Part shown: positions 8,918 to 17,503 of the stretch, in pieces
How positions within the stretch are numbered: position 1 is the first letter of the stretch
Layout: each line of letters opens with the position of its first letter
NCBI RefSeq assembly: GCF_002394865.1
Contig: NZ_DGUZ01000017.1
Coordinates: forward strand, 248,001-312,000
Source of the DNA: Fibrobacter sp. UBA4297
Lineage (GTDB): Bacteria; Fibrobacterota; Fibrobacteria; Fibrobacterales; Fibrobacteraceae
DNA: 64,000 bases
Reading direction: 5' to 3'
The notes under the pieces: model-generated
Databases searched by the model: none
Told to the model about the DNA's origin: nothing
The model's input: only the letters and a program-made list of their open reading frames with translations
Made by a program: the position numbers and the translations under genes

Positions 8918-9495
8918 CTAGTCGATTCGAATCCCATTTTTCTCGTAAACAAGCATAAAAAGTTCTTCAATGAGCAATTTGACTTTGGCTATGATTTTTT
9001 TGTTGATACCGTTTTCCAGAAGGTATCGCTCTATCTGCTTTTGAACATCAATAATCAATTCCGGCTCCAGCTTGAGTTCGTAGAAGCGGTAGTTCAGTCG
9101 TTTTTCTTTATCTGCAAGTAGCAAGGGGTAATTTTCTTTGCCGTATTTGATGCGGATAAATAGTGTCGAGACGATGTAGGCAAGAATTCCTAATGTTCTT
9201 GAAAGCTCCTTTCCGTTTACGCATAAGGCCTCGTCCAAGATGACCCATTTCCCTGCATCTAGAAGTTCTTGAATGCCGTTTATGACATTTTGATTGAAAT
9301 AAACGCTTGTCGAGTTGATGGGGAAGGTGAAGAAGTTGGGAATGAATTCGTTAATTAAAATAAACCGAAAACGGCGTCGAGTCCAGTTGCGTCTAATTAA
9401 CGAGTTTATCTTTTCGATGTGTGCTGCAATTTCTGCTGCAAGTTTGGGCGAGGTGTTGTCATTTCAGTATCGTTCAAAGCGGTTCTAAGTTCCAT
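8918..9495 (-). pseudogene. frameshifted remnant, possible histidine-kinase-like ATPase fragment
   Basis: An ATG at 9495 opens a 29-codon frame that ends in TAA. The -1 frame continues without stops to 8918, giving about 189 residues in all. The frames overlap around CCCAAAC at 9442-9448. The downstream part includes GKWVILDEALCV and ends LLIEELFMLVYEKNG, which resembles the N-box entry of GHKL ATPases; the rest of such a domain is missing. The stop lies four bases from the ftsK stop, so the gene looks truncated against ftsK. It could be a decayed gene or a frameshift-expressed one. The family call is weak. Confidence 0.5.
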
Positions 9496-9546
9496 TCTAG
9501 GTTCTGTATTGCATTTTTATATTTAGTAAAAAAGACTGAAGAAAAA

Positions 9547-10533
9547 TTAAAACAGATGTTTCCACTGGAATCCGAACGTGTAGAATATCCATTCTCTGCC
9601 GCTGTAGGTCATTAGGGGCTCGTATTCTACGTCCTTGTATTTTTCATGAAAGCTTCGGCGTGAGCGAAAATCTAAAAGTATATAGAACTTGTCTGTCTTG
9701 CTGAACGTGATTTCAGCCATGGGCCAAATGTCGATGGTCATAAAGTCACCTTTGTAGTTTGACGAATAGTCGCCGAAATCACTAGATTGGAAATTGCCCC
9801 AAAGCGTAGCGCCCACGCCAATCATCGAGAGCTTCAGTGGCATTTGGTATCCTAAAAGATATTCCTGCTCATAGACCCAGCCGCTCGCGAGACCTTTGGA
9901 TGCTTGCCAAAGCCAGACCTCTTTATCGGTTCCTGTTATGTTTTGGTATCCCGCTTTGAAAGTGGCGGTGGCGACGACATGGTGCCAGTCGCCTTCCCAA
10001 AGAGCCGCCAAGTCAAACATAAGGCATGCGCTTGCCCAACCATACAAGTACCAGTGTGCAAATGGAGTCAAGTCTCTGTAAGCGGGTTTGGATTCGTTGA
10101 ACTCCGCCATTCCTTGGAATAAGTCGCCGATGTTCCAGCCTGTACCTATTGTGCCGCCAATGGCGAACTCTAAAAATGCAATGGGGGAGAGCGTCACTGA
10201 GGCGACTGGTGCTATCGTGACAGGTGAAATTTCTAAGCCGATGTTGAATGTCACATGGTTTTCTGCAGTGAATTCATCGGAACCGCGTAAAAAGGGGAGT
10301 GTGTAGGCGGCATCGAATTCAACGATTCCTTCAATACCGTTATAAGCTCCGCTCACTCCTGAAAAATGGCTAGAACCCGATTTGTGGTCTGTTTTGGGAT
10401 AATACGCCGCCGATGCTGTCGCTGAAAGCTCCCATGGCGACTTTCTGTGGGATGTTTTTTCTAAAGCGGAGGTTTCTTCTGCAAAGAGCGTGCTGCTAAG
10501 TACAATAAAAATGAGTATAAATTTCTTTTTCAT
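9547..10533 (-). CDS. outer-membrane beta-barrel protein, function unknown
   Basis: The 328-residue product has a clear signal peptide (MKKKFILIFIVLSSTLFA, cut near AEE). The rest alternates hydrophobic and polar residues, is rich in Trp, Tyr and Gly, and ends in Phe, as outer-membrane barrels do. I do not recognise a named family. It is the last gene of the minus-strand envelope operon, 33 bases after the preceding outer-membrane protein. A role as an outer-membrane partner of the exporter is inferred only from position. Confidence 0.7.
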   Translation of the reverse strand: MKKKFILIFIVLSSTLFAEETSALEKTSHRKSPWELSATASAAYYPKTDHKSGSSHFSGVSGAYNGIEGIVEFDAAYTLPFLRGSDEFTAENHVTFNIGLEISPVTIAPVASVTLSPIAFLEFAIGGTIGTGWNIGDLFQGMAEFNESKPAYRDLTPFAHWYLYGWASACLMFDLAALWEGDWHHVVATATFKAGYQNITGTDKEVWLWQASKGLASGWVYEQEYLLGYQMPLKLSMIGVGATLWGNFQSSDFGDYSSNYKGDFMTIDIWPMAEITFSKTDKFYILLDFRSRRSFHEKYKDVEYEPLMTYSGREWIFYTFGFQWKHLF

Positions 10534-10566
10534 AAAAACCTCCGTAAAATACTTTGGGATCCGTTT

Positions 10567-11961
10567 TTAGAATGAAATTTTTCCTTTGAACGTAATGCTG
10601 CTTAAGTTGCGGTACTCGCCAAACAATCCTTTTTTGCGGTCGGTTCCTCCATAGTATAAGTCGCCTATTGCACTTAAGGTAATGGCATCGTTTAGCTTAT
10701 AATCGATTTCGAGTTCTGCTGCACTAGAAAAAGCTCGCAAATCAAGTGCACCCGAAGCCATGAGCGTTAACGTTTCGTTGAGTACTGATTTTTCGATGCT
10801 GAGTGTCGCTTGGTGTTCGAAATTCTTGCGGTCAATCGCTTTGTCGTGGTCAAATACAATGTCTGCAACATATTGAGCCGTAATCGTCCAGCCTCCACTT
10901 GGTGTCCAGTCTAGCCCCGCTAAGCTTATGAGCTGGTGTTTTTGCAAACTGGATTTCACGTTTTTTCCGCTGAATTGGCGTTGCATTTGATATTCCGCCG
11001 TTGTTTGAAAATGCCGTTTCGGGAAGTATGCTTCTTCAAGACGGATGACGAATTCCCCTACGGGAATAGCGGCATCAAGGCCAATCATCATCATGCGTTT
11101 GTACTTGCCGGAAATATCAATTTCAAAGATGTCATCGTAAATACTTGAGTTGTCTTTGGAATCCGCAGAATTGTATATGACCATGTGAGGGTTGTACTTG
11201 AAAAATGGGGTGTCGTCCCAGCCGTAAAAGTAATACAACGACATGTCTGCAAAAGAGGTGTAGGCACTTGCCCTAAAAGCGAATTCGCTGTTGGAAACAT
11301 GTTTGCTTGGATGCTCTAAATCGCGGTAGTCCTCCGGTGCGTAAATTCTAATCCCATCTACGTTTGCTGGGAAAACTTTTGCTTTGAGCGGGTTGCCTTT
11401 TGCAAGCGGCAGAATGCTAGGCGTGAAGAACGGAATGTAATACACGTCCGCTTGGATTTTTTCTGTCAAAAGTGAAAGACGTACGGCATCAATCCCAAGT
11501 CTGGATTCGTTGTAATCGCTTGCGACAAAGCTGGCTTCGTCTTTAGGGCAAATGACATCTGTTATTTGGATGTCGTCTGCTTTTCCCCAAGAGACTATTT
11601 GCCGACCGACTCTGAGGGCGAGCATTTCGCCTTTCCAGTCGATGTAAACTTCTTTCAGCTTGAGCGCAAACGAGCCGTCGTCAGAGATTAATGCGGAATA
11701 TCCGTTTGCAGATTGGGAGCCTAAAGCGTCATGAACCAATTGCGCGTTCACGACAACGGTTGCTTCGTCAATGTAAGATTTTATCGTGCCATCGAAAATA
11801 TTCTGGCCGAGCAAAAAGTCACCTTTGTTTTCGTGCGTGTGCGGCAAACCAATTCCTACTTGAGAAGTGAAACTTCCTGTAAAATTGATTTCCTGCGCGA
11901 AAATTGATGAACCAAAGATAAGTCCATAAATGGAGAGCTCTTTAAACATTTTAAAACTCAT
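10567..11961 (-). CDS. outer-membrane protein resembling DUF1302 / porin-like barrels
   Basis: The 464-residue product has a signal peptide that ends at SSIFA. It starts with INFTGSFTSQVGIGLPHT and ends KGKISF, with a terminal Phe. LRVGRQIVSWGKADDIQITDVI near residue 118 is the segment most like DUF1302-type outer-membrane proteins, which in other bacteria often sit beside LolA-like proteins and MMPL exporters, as here. The gap to the exporter gene is 23 bases, so they are co-transcribed. It likely forms the outer-membrane port, but the cargo is unknown. Confidence 0.72.
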   Translation of the reverse strand: MSFKMFKELSIYGLIFGSSIFAQEINFTGSFTSQVGIGLPHTHENKGDFLLGQNIFDGTIKSYIDEATVVVNAQLVHDALGSQSANGYSALISDDGSFALKLKEVYIDWKGEMLALRVGRQIVSWGKADDIQITDVICPKDEASFVASDYNESRLGIDAVRLSLLTEKIQADVYYIPFFTPSILPLAKGNPLKAKVFPANVDGIRIYAPEDYRDLEHPSKHVSNSEFAFRASAYTSFADMSLYYFYGWDDTPFFKYNPHMVIYNSADSKDNSSIYDDIFEIDISGKYKRMMMIGLDAAIPVGEFVIRLEEAYFPKRHFQTTAEYQMQRQFSGKNVKSSLQKHQLISLAGLDWTPSGGWTITAQYVADIVFDHDKAIDRKNFEHQATLSIEKSVLNETLTLMASGALDLRAFSSAAELEIDYKLNDAITLSAIGDLYYGGTDRKKGLFGEYRNLSSITFKGKISF

Positions 11962-11984
11962 AAGTATGACTCCGATAAATAGTT

Positions 11985-14414
11985 TTATGAATTGCTTTGT
12001 TCCTCTGGAATTCGTAATGATGTTTGTTTTTCTTTGCCGAATGGCTTGACCACATTTAACAATGCTGGGGAAATGGTGTAATCCGCAAGCAGGGCTCCGG
12101 CAAGGCCGAAAATGACTAAAACTCCAACGATGAACAAAAAACGCATGGGACTAAACAGGTAAACAGTGAACATGGCGCAAAGAATCAGTGTTGTAAGGAA
12201 CATGGACTTGCCGATTTCACGGAAACAAGATTCCATCGCGGTACCGTAAGTTCCGTACTTCTCAAGTCCCATTTTAAGGTGCGTCGTCAGGTGGATGGTG
12301 TCGTCAACGGCGATGCCTAGAATCATTGGCATCACAGTCACGGTACCAAAGTCAAGAGCGTAATCCATGTATCCCATGACTCCGCCAACAAGGATGACCG
12401 GAGCTATGTTTGGAATCATGCTGATGAGTCCAGTTCGTATGCTTGCGAATGCCGCGATAAGCATGATGGCGATAATGATGATTGAAAATCCGATGGACTT
12501 GATACCGCCAAAGACGGTTCGATTGCTCATCTCGGCGTATTGGATCATGTCGCCAAGTAAGCTGCTATGGGCTTTGGGGAATAGCTCCGATAACTTCGTC
12601 TGTATGGCGGCTACGTTATCGCGGGCTTCTTCGGTGGCGTAGCGGCTCATGTCTACGTTAACGGTCGTAATCTTGAAATCTTCGTCCATAAAATCATTGA
12701 AGTCTTCGCGCATTTCAATGGATGAAAGCTCCATGAGCTGTGCCAGCACGTATTCATCTTCGGGAACTTTATAAAATTCTTCTTTCCCTTCGTTTAAGGC
12801 GCTGTTCATTTCTTTCAGGATGCTTGTGACCGAAGAGACTCGTGCTTTACCGCCAGACCATTTGGTGAGCGAGAGCGTTCCTAAGAACTTTTCGAAATCC
12901 AATAACGCATTCATGTTTTGAGGATCCTTGAAAGCTCCTTCCTCATCGAATTGAATCATAACGGAGTAGCTGTAACGGTTCCCGAGCTTCGCTGCGAGCA
13001 TCTCTTTTTGCTTTTGAATGTAAGGCATTTTATCACCCGATATGGCGTCGTAGTCTACTCGTGCGGTGATTTTAAATATCCCCGGGATAAAAGCGGCAAG
13101 AACAAGAATCGAGGTAATGATGATGGGCCATCTCTTTTTTTGAACAAATCCAGCCCAACGAGAGAAATGCATGTCGAGCTTGGTTGCTCCCATTTCGTTT
13201 GCAGTATCTGGAGCGGAATCTTTGCCGAACGAGAGCAAAATCGGAATCAGCACCGATACGTAAATATAAATGGCGAACACGATAAGGGCTGCCGTTTTGC
13301 CCATCCACGAGAGCGGCTTCATATCGACGAACAAGAAACTCACGAATGACGCCATGGTCGTTATGACGGTGAACAGCACGGACCATCCGCATTCCTCGAC
13401 ACACATGACTACGGACTCTTTGCGTTTGCCCGTGCGGCGGAAAAACAGCTTGAACATGTTGATGTAATGCACCGAATAGCCGACGGCAAGGGCCATGCCA
13501 AGAACGATGGGGAGCGAAATGAGGGTTGAATCTGCCTTGATTCCAAAGAAGGACATTGCCCCGAGTACCGAAGCGATCGCACCAAGGGTAGCAAAGGCTG
13601 GCACGATAACGCCGAAAATATTGCGCAAGAATAGGGCAAGGAATATAAGCATCACGACAAAACCGAGCATGACGCATTTACCGTATTCGGGAACGTCGTA
13701 GCGTTCCTCTTTTGCGTCTTCGTAAGGAACTCCGCTTCCGTAAAGTTTATAACCGCTACTTTGGAATTCCTCGCTTTCGATAATTTCCATAAGCTTGTAG
13801 CCGATGGCCAAGGTAACTTCGTCCTTATCGCCGTTGAATTCTTCGTCGAGGGTTTTGCCTTCGAACGGCAACAGCGACAGTAAAATCCACGATTCTTTGC
13901 CATTGTCGCTTACAAGCGAATTGATAAGGGCGTTCGTCTGTTCGCTCCCGCGCATCACCAGTGCACGTGCCTTGGCGAGTTCCGCCGAATCAGAAGGTAT
14001 GCAGTCTTTAAAAGGCTTCTTGACTTCGAAACCTTCCTCGTTTCCGACGGGGATATCTACTTCGATAATTGAAGTCAGGCGGTCTGCAAACGGAATTTCG
14101 TCTCGCAAACGGTTGCCGAGGCGGTCAATCACTTTCAGCATATCTTCGTTGAACAAGTCTCCGTCGCTCTGTTTAATAATAAGGACTCCGACTCCATTCA
14201 GGTTGCCGAAAACTTCTTCGTATTTCTTTTTGTTGATCGTGATTTCGTCTGAACCGCCAAACCATCCTTCGTCTCCGAGAGAAAAAGAAAAGTGGGTTAA
14301 ACCCATGCAGCAAATCAAGGTGATGACGGTAAAGACGGCGAGTATTGCCCAACGGAAACGAATCTGTGCTTGTCCGACTTTCCCGAAAAAATGATTGATT
14401 GCAGTTACTTTCAT
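11985..14414 (-). CDS. RND-superfamily exporter of the MMPL type
   Basis: The product of about 809 residues is an inner-membrane transporter with two RND halves. Each half has a first helix, a large periplasmic loop and a group of five or more helices; the second half ends with ILVGGVMGYMDYALDFGTV and MILGIAVDDTIHLTTHLK, typical of MMPL proteins. The family moves lipids and other hydrophobic molecules using the proton gradient. I chose ATG at 14414, seven bases after the upstream stop. A GTG at 14438 in frame would overlap that gene by 17 bases. Neighbours on both sides are periplasmic and outer-membrane proteins, so a trans-envelope route is likely. Confidence 0.88.
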   Translation of the reverse strand: MKVTAINHFFGKVGQAQIRFRWAILAVFTVITLICCMGLTHFSFSLGDEGWFGGSDEITINKKKYEEVFGNLNGVGVLIIKQSDGDLFNEDMLKVIDRLGNRLRDEIPFADRLTSIIEVDIPVGNEEGFEVKKPFKDCIPSDSAELAKARALVMRGSEQTNALINSLVSDNGKESWILLSLLPFEGKTLDEEFNGDKDEVTLAIGYKLMEIIESEEFQSSGYKLYGSGVPYEDAKEERYDVPEYGKCVMLGFVVMLIFLALFLRNIFGVIVPAFATLGAIASVLGAMSFFGIKADSTLISLPIVLGMALAVGYSVHYINMFKLFFRRTGKRKESVVMCVEECGWSVLFTVITTMASFVSFLFVDMKPLSWMGKTAALIVFAIYIYVSVLIPILLSFGKDSAPDTANEMGATKLDMHFSRWAGFVQKKRWPIIITSILVLAAFIPGIFKITARVDYDAISGDKMPYIQKQKEMLAAKLGNRYSYSVMIQFDEEGAFKDPQNMNALLDFEKFLGTLSLTKWSGGKARVSSVTSILKEMNSALNEGKEEFYKVPEDEYVLAQLMELSSIEMREDFNDFMDEDFKITTVNVDMSRYATEEARDNVAAIQTKLSELFPKAHSSLLGDMIQYAEMSNRTVFGGIKSIGFSIIIIAIMLIAAFASIRTGLISMIPNIAPVILVGGVMGYMDYALDFGTVTVMPMILGIAVDDTIHLTTHLKMGLEKYGTYGTAMESCFREIGKSMFLTTLILCAMFTVYLFSPMRFLFIVGVLVIFGLAGALLADYTISPALLNVVKPFGKEKQTSLRIPEEQSNS

Positions 14415-14421
14415 AGAGACA

Positions 14422-15210
14422 TCATTTGACGAGTTCACGTTCCAAGGAGCTTACCGTAAAAAAACTCTTGTTTACGGCTTCGTCGTATTTTAGGTCCTTG
14501 ATTTCGTAGATTGTTTTGTGGTTTGTTTGGACGTTGGTCATGGTCATTTTCTGCGTTGTCCAGTAGCCCTTGATTTGCTTGATGTTTTCGCAAATGAGCG
14601 TTTTTTGGAGACGGTTCTGCTTGTCGTAATATTCGCCTTTGTAGGTGACGTAGGTTTTCTTGTCAACCCAGGTGACGCGGCGGCTTACTTTTGCTTTGGA
14701 ATCCTTCGCTTTGGCTTCTAGAATCCAGCAATCGACTCCGTTCACTTTTTCTGAACCGAGAATAGCGAAATTGTCCTTGGAAAGGCTGCGGTTGCCGAGA
14801 TCGTCGTACGTGAAATCGGTTCCCTGGAAGTCGTCATCTTTGCTGGAACCCGAAACGCGACGTACCTTTTTCATGGCGGGGAGGTAAATCCAGCTGTCGC
14901 TATCGACGGTGGAGCCGTCGGCCTTGTCGGGGTAGTCGTAGGAGAGGTAACTGATACCTGCGACATCTCGCGGTGTCTTGAAAACGAGTACCGTCTTGTC
15001 GGTTGTTCCCTCTTTCATGGTGTAAGACACGATTTCGCGGTTGCGGTTTTTGCCGTTCTTGTCCACCAGCGTGATAGAAATGATGCTGGAAGATGTTTTG
15101 CCGTTAGGCAAATCGTGGACTTTTTTGGCAATTTCGTTTGCCGTCTGTGCGAAACTTGTAGAAATCAACAACGCACTTGAAATGAGTGCTTTGAAAACAA
15201 AATTCTTCAT
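14422..15210 (-). CDS. LolA-like outer-membrane lipoprotein-sorting protein
   Basis: The 262-residue periplasmic product has a signal peptide (MKNFVFKALISSALL, cut after SFA). DSWIYLPAMKKVRRVSGS followed by FQGTDFTYDDL (about residues 107-140) is the hallmark of the LolA-like family PF17131, whose members bind acyl chains in a half-barrel. It is the first gene of the operon, with AGAAGGGG as ribosome-binding site and a -7 box at 15233-15240. Together with the MMPL exporter and two outer-membrane proteins it suggests lipid or lipoprotein transfer across the periplasm. It is unlikely to be the housekeeping LolA. Confidence 0.87.
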   Translation of the reverse strand: MKNFVFKALISSALLISTSFAQTANEIAKKVHDLPNGKTSSSIISITLVDKNGKNRNREIVSYTMKEGTTDKTVLVFKTPRDVAGISYLSYDYPDKADGSTVDSDSWIYLPAMKKVRRVSGSSKDDDFQGTDFTYDDLGNRSLSKDNFAILGSEKVNGVDCWILEAKAKDSKAKVSRRVTWVDKKTYVTYKGEYYDKQNRLQKTLICENIKQIKGYWTTQKMTMTNVQTNHKTIYEIKDLKYDEAVNKSFFTVSSLERELVK

Positions 15211-15232
15211 GAAATTCCCCTTCTGAATGTTA

Positions 15233-15240
15233 TAAATATA
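15233..15240 (-). promoter_or_regulatory. -7 box of the LolA-like/MMPL operon
   Basis: Read on the minus strand this is TATATTTA, 22 bases before the ATG at 15210, with an AGAAGGGG ribosome-binding site between them. Confidence 0.5.
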
Positions 15241-15354
15241 TTACGGTTTTGGGTGGATGAAAAATTTTTTTCCCGAGTAAGTCCATTTTTTTTATTCCAA
15301 CTAGGAATAGCAAGCTAGCTAACTTTTCTAAGTTTACCTCTGCAAATTGTCCTA

Positions 15355-15384
15355 ACCACTAATCACTAACTACTGTTTACTGCT
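15355..15384 (+). repeat. ACCACTAA/TGTTTACTGC repeat at the ispE start
   Basis: Words CTAACCACTAATCACTAAC and TGTTTACTGC run right up to the ispE ATG, leaving no Shine-Dalgarno sequence. Related words occur after pth (18713-18737), before the CE12 gene at 47712 and after glyA (54566-54590). Confidence 0.6.
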
Positions 15385-16293
15385 ATGCTTGAATACGCTC
15401 CAGCAAAAATCAATTTGTTTCTCGATGTCATCCGCAAGCGCGAAGACGGTTACCACGATTTGGGAACGGTCTTCCAGACGGTTGATGCGGGCGATACCGT
15501 CGAAGCGACGCTCCGCGAAAATGGCGAAATCCATTTGACGTATAACGAGCCGCAGAACTATCCGCTGGAATCGGATCTGGTGTTCAAGGCGGCGAAAGCT
15601 CTCAAGGAATATGCCAATTGCGCTCTTGGTGCGGACATCCATCTTACGAAGGTTATGCCGCTGGGGGCCGGTCTTGGCGGTGGCAGTGCCGATGCCGCGG
15701 CGACGCTCCGTTTGCTCAACCGCCTGTGGAATTTGGACTATCCGTTTGAGGTTTTGGAATCTATCGGCGCTCGGCTTGGCGCCGACGTGCCGTTCCTCGT
15801 TCGAGGTGGAACTGCTTTTGCCGAGGGTATAGGCGAGCGTTTGACGTTCGTAAAACCGCTCGAACTCCCGGAGGGGGCCGCACTCCTCATTGCGACTCCG
15901 CTGGATTCTGTGCCGACGAAGGACGCTTATGTGGGTGTTCCGAAGTCTGGCCCGGACCGCTGGGAGCAGTACAAGGCCTCTTGGAATGCGCTGCAGTACC
16001 CGAGGTGCGGAGAACCTATTGTTGAACTGCCTTCGGACGAGGAATTGTTTGAACAGATGGTCAATCCGAACCTTTGCTTCAACGCTTTTGAGATTTCCGT
16101 GTTTCCGACGCACCCGCTTGTCGCCGAGATGAAGCAGAAATTCATTGAACTAGGAGCCGATGTCGCCTTGATGTCCGGTTCAGGGGCCTCTGTTTTTGGA
16201 ATTTTCAAGACTCGGGAGCTTGCTGAAAAGGCTGCCGCTGCTTTGAAGTCGATTTCTCGCTACCAGACCGTGACCAAGTTCTGGCATAGGTAG
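15385..16293 (+). CDS. ispE: 4-diphosphocytidyl-2-C-methyl-D-erythritol kinase
   Basis: This GHMP kinase phosphorylates CDP-methylerythritol in the non-mevalonate isoprenoid pathway, in the cytoplasm. The N-terminal APAKINLFLDVIRKREDGYH is the substrate motif. The phosphate loop MPLGAGLGGGSADAAA is at about residues 91-106, and the third GHMP motif MSGSGASVFGIF is near 265. At 302 residues it is full length. The start ATG at 15385 follows a repeat and has no ribosome-binding site, but the family N-terminus begins here. The downstream neighbour is tRNA-Gln. Confidence 0.96.
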   Translation: MLEYAPAKINLFLDVIRKREDGYHDLGTVFQTVDAGDTVEATLRENGEIHLTYNEPQNYPLESDLVFKAAKALKEYANCALGADIHLTKVMPLGAGLGGGSADAAATLRLLNRLWNLDYPFEVLESIGARLGADVPFLVRGGTAFAEGIGERLTFVKPLELPEGAALLIATPLDSVPTKDAYVGVPKSGPDRWEQYKASWNALQYPRCGEPIVELPSDEELFEQMVNPNLCFNAFEISVFPTHPLVAEMKQKFIELGADVALMSGSGASVFGIFKTRELAEKAAAALKSISRYQTVTKFWHR

Positions 16294-16309
16294 AGCGACT
16301 TCGCCGCAG

Positions 16310-16432
16310 TTATTAGTTCGGAGTTACTAGTTACTAGGCAGGCTTTACCGCATCTTGTAGTTCTTGGTTACTAAAATTGTTTATATAGCAATCTCTAGTA
16401 ACTACTAACTATTAACTAGTAACTCAATTTTA
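16310..16432. repeat. CTAGTTA-type repeat array between ispE and tRNA-Gln
   Basis: Words such as GAGTTACTAGTTACTAG and TAACTACTAACTATTAACT recur, interrupted by unique sequence. It is the same family as 360-470, 28003-28035 and 60392-60482. Confidence 0.6.
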
Positions 16433-16507
16433 CGGTTTAAGTCCTGGAAATTGCTTGTTTTTTTGAAATTTATGCACGTTTGTCTTTGACAAAAGGAACT
16501 TTTTTAC

Positions 16508-16515
16508 TATCTTTG
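16508..16515 (+). promoter_or_regulatory. -7 box TATCTTTG of tRNA-Gln / rplY
   Basis: It is preceded by TTTGAC at 16485-16490 as a -33 element, with about 19 bases between TTG and the -7 box. This fits the FCB-type promoter TTTG / TAnnTTTG. The tRNA begins nine bases downstream. Confidence 0.65.
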
Positions 16516-16524
16516 TCGCACCAT

Positions 16525-16596
16525 TGGGGTATCGTCAAGTGGTAAGACAACGGATTTTGATTCCGTTATTCGTTGGTTCGAGTCCAGCTACCCCAA
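16525..16596 (+). tRNA. tRNA-Gln (anticodon TTG)
   Basis: It folds as a full cloverleaf. The acceptor arms are TGGGGTA and TACCCCA, the D stem is GTC/GAC, the anticodon stem is ACGGA/TCCGT with loop TTTTGAT, and the T stem is GTTGG/CCAGC with loop TTCGAGT. The discriminator is A and CCA is not encoded. It is probably co-transcribed with rplY, 30 bases downstream. Confidence 0.97.
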
Positions 16597-16626
16597 TGAA
16601 TTTTTTTATCTAATGGAGATAACACA

Positions 16627-17250
16627 ATGGAACTCACAACGCTCAAAGCTACCTCGAGAGTGCTAGGTGCAAACCGTGCTAACGCCCGTTTGCGTAAGGC
16701 TGGTCAGATTCCGGCCGTCTATTATGGTAAGGGTATCGAAGCTAAGAACATTGCAGTCAGCGAAATCGACTTGCGCAAGGTTCTTGCTCCGGGCAAGCGT
16801 TACACGCTTCTTGACCTCGAAATCGATGGCAAGGCTGGCAATCCGGCTCTCGTCTACAGTGTCCAGAAGGACGCTCTCACCCAGAAGATCACGCACGTTG
16901 ACTTCATCAAGATCGCTGATGACGAATTCGTTAAGGTTCGCATCCCGGTCAAGCTTTCCGGTCTCCCGGTTGGCGTGAAGACTCAGGGCGGTCTCTTCTC
17001 TCAGGAAGCTCGTTATCTCATGCTCGCTGCTAAGCCGGCAAGCATCCCGTCTGTTCTCGAATTGGATATCTCCAACTTCGAAACGAACGTGACCTTCTAC
17101 GCTAAGGATTTCAAGCTCCCGGAAAACGTTACGCTTGCTTCTGGCCCGCGCACCGTTATCTTTACGATTTCTTCTAAGTCCAAGAAGAAGGATGCTGATG
17201 CTGCTGCTCCGGCTGCTGACGCCGCTGCCGCTGCTCCGGCTGCCAACTAA
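16627..17250 (+). CDS. rplY: 50S ribosomal protein L25 (CTC form)
   Basis: This protein binds 5S rRNA in the large subunit. The 207 residues comprise an N-terminal L25 domain (LRKAGQIPAVYYGKG near residues 22-36) and a C-terminal TL5/CTC domain (VRIPVKLSGLPVGVKTQGG). A low-complexity tail of Lys, Asp, Ala and Pro follows. The GGAGAT ribosome-binding site lies a few bases before the ATG. The gene order tRNA-Gln, rplY, pth is disturbed here by an inserted BrnT/BrnA module. A terminator follows at 17281. Confidence 0.95.
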   Translation: MELTTLKATSRVLGANRANARLRKAGQIPAVYYGKGIEAKNIAVSEIDLRKVLAPGKRYTLLDLEIDGKAGNPALVYSVQKDALTQKITHVDFIKIADDEFVKVRIPVKLSGLPVGVKTQGGLFSQEARYLMLAAKPASIPSVLELDISNFETNVTFYAKDFKLPENVTLASGPRTVIFTISSKSKKKDADAAAPAADAAAAAPAAN

Positions 17251-17280
17251 TTCTGGCAACAAGCTGAATAGCGAATTTGA

Positions 17281-17313
17281 GACCTGTCCCCAATGCGGGG
17301 CGGGTCTTTTTTT
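17281..17313 (+). terminator. terminator of rplY
   Basis: GACC and TCCCC pair with CGGGG and GGGTC around AATG, followed by seven T. Confidence 0.8.
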
Positions 17314-17503
17314 ATGCTTATGTTTAAAATTTTACGTTGAAAAACTAGTCCAAACGATTTGTTCGCGGGTGTATATATAACGGTAGAGAAATGTTCTCTA
17401 TCGCTATACGGGGGCGTTCCCGCAAAAAGTAAAACATGATTGCTCGTTTAGTTGCTTTTCTCAGTAACTATAATTATATTGTAATTACACCACGAGGTTC
17501 TGC

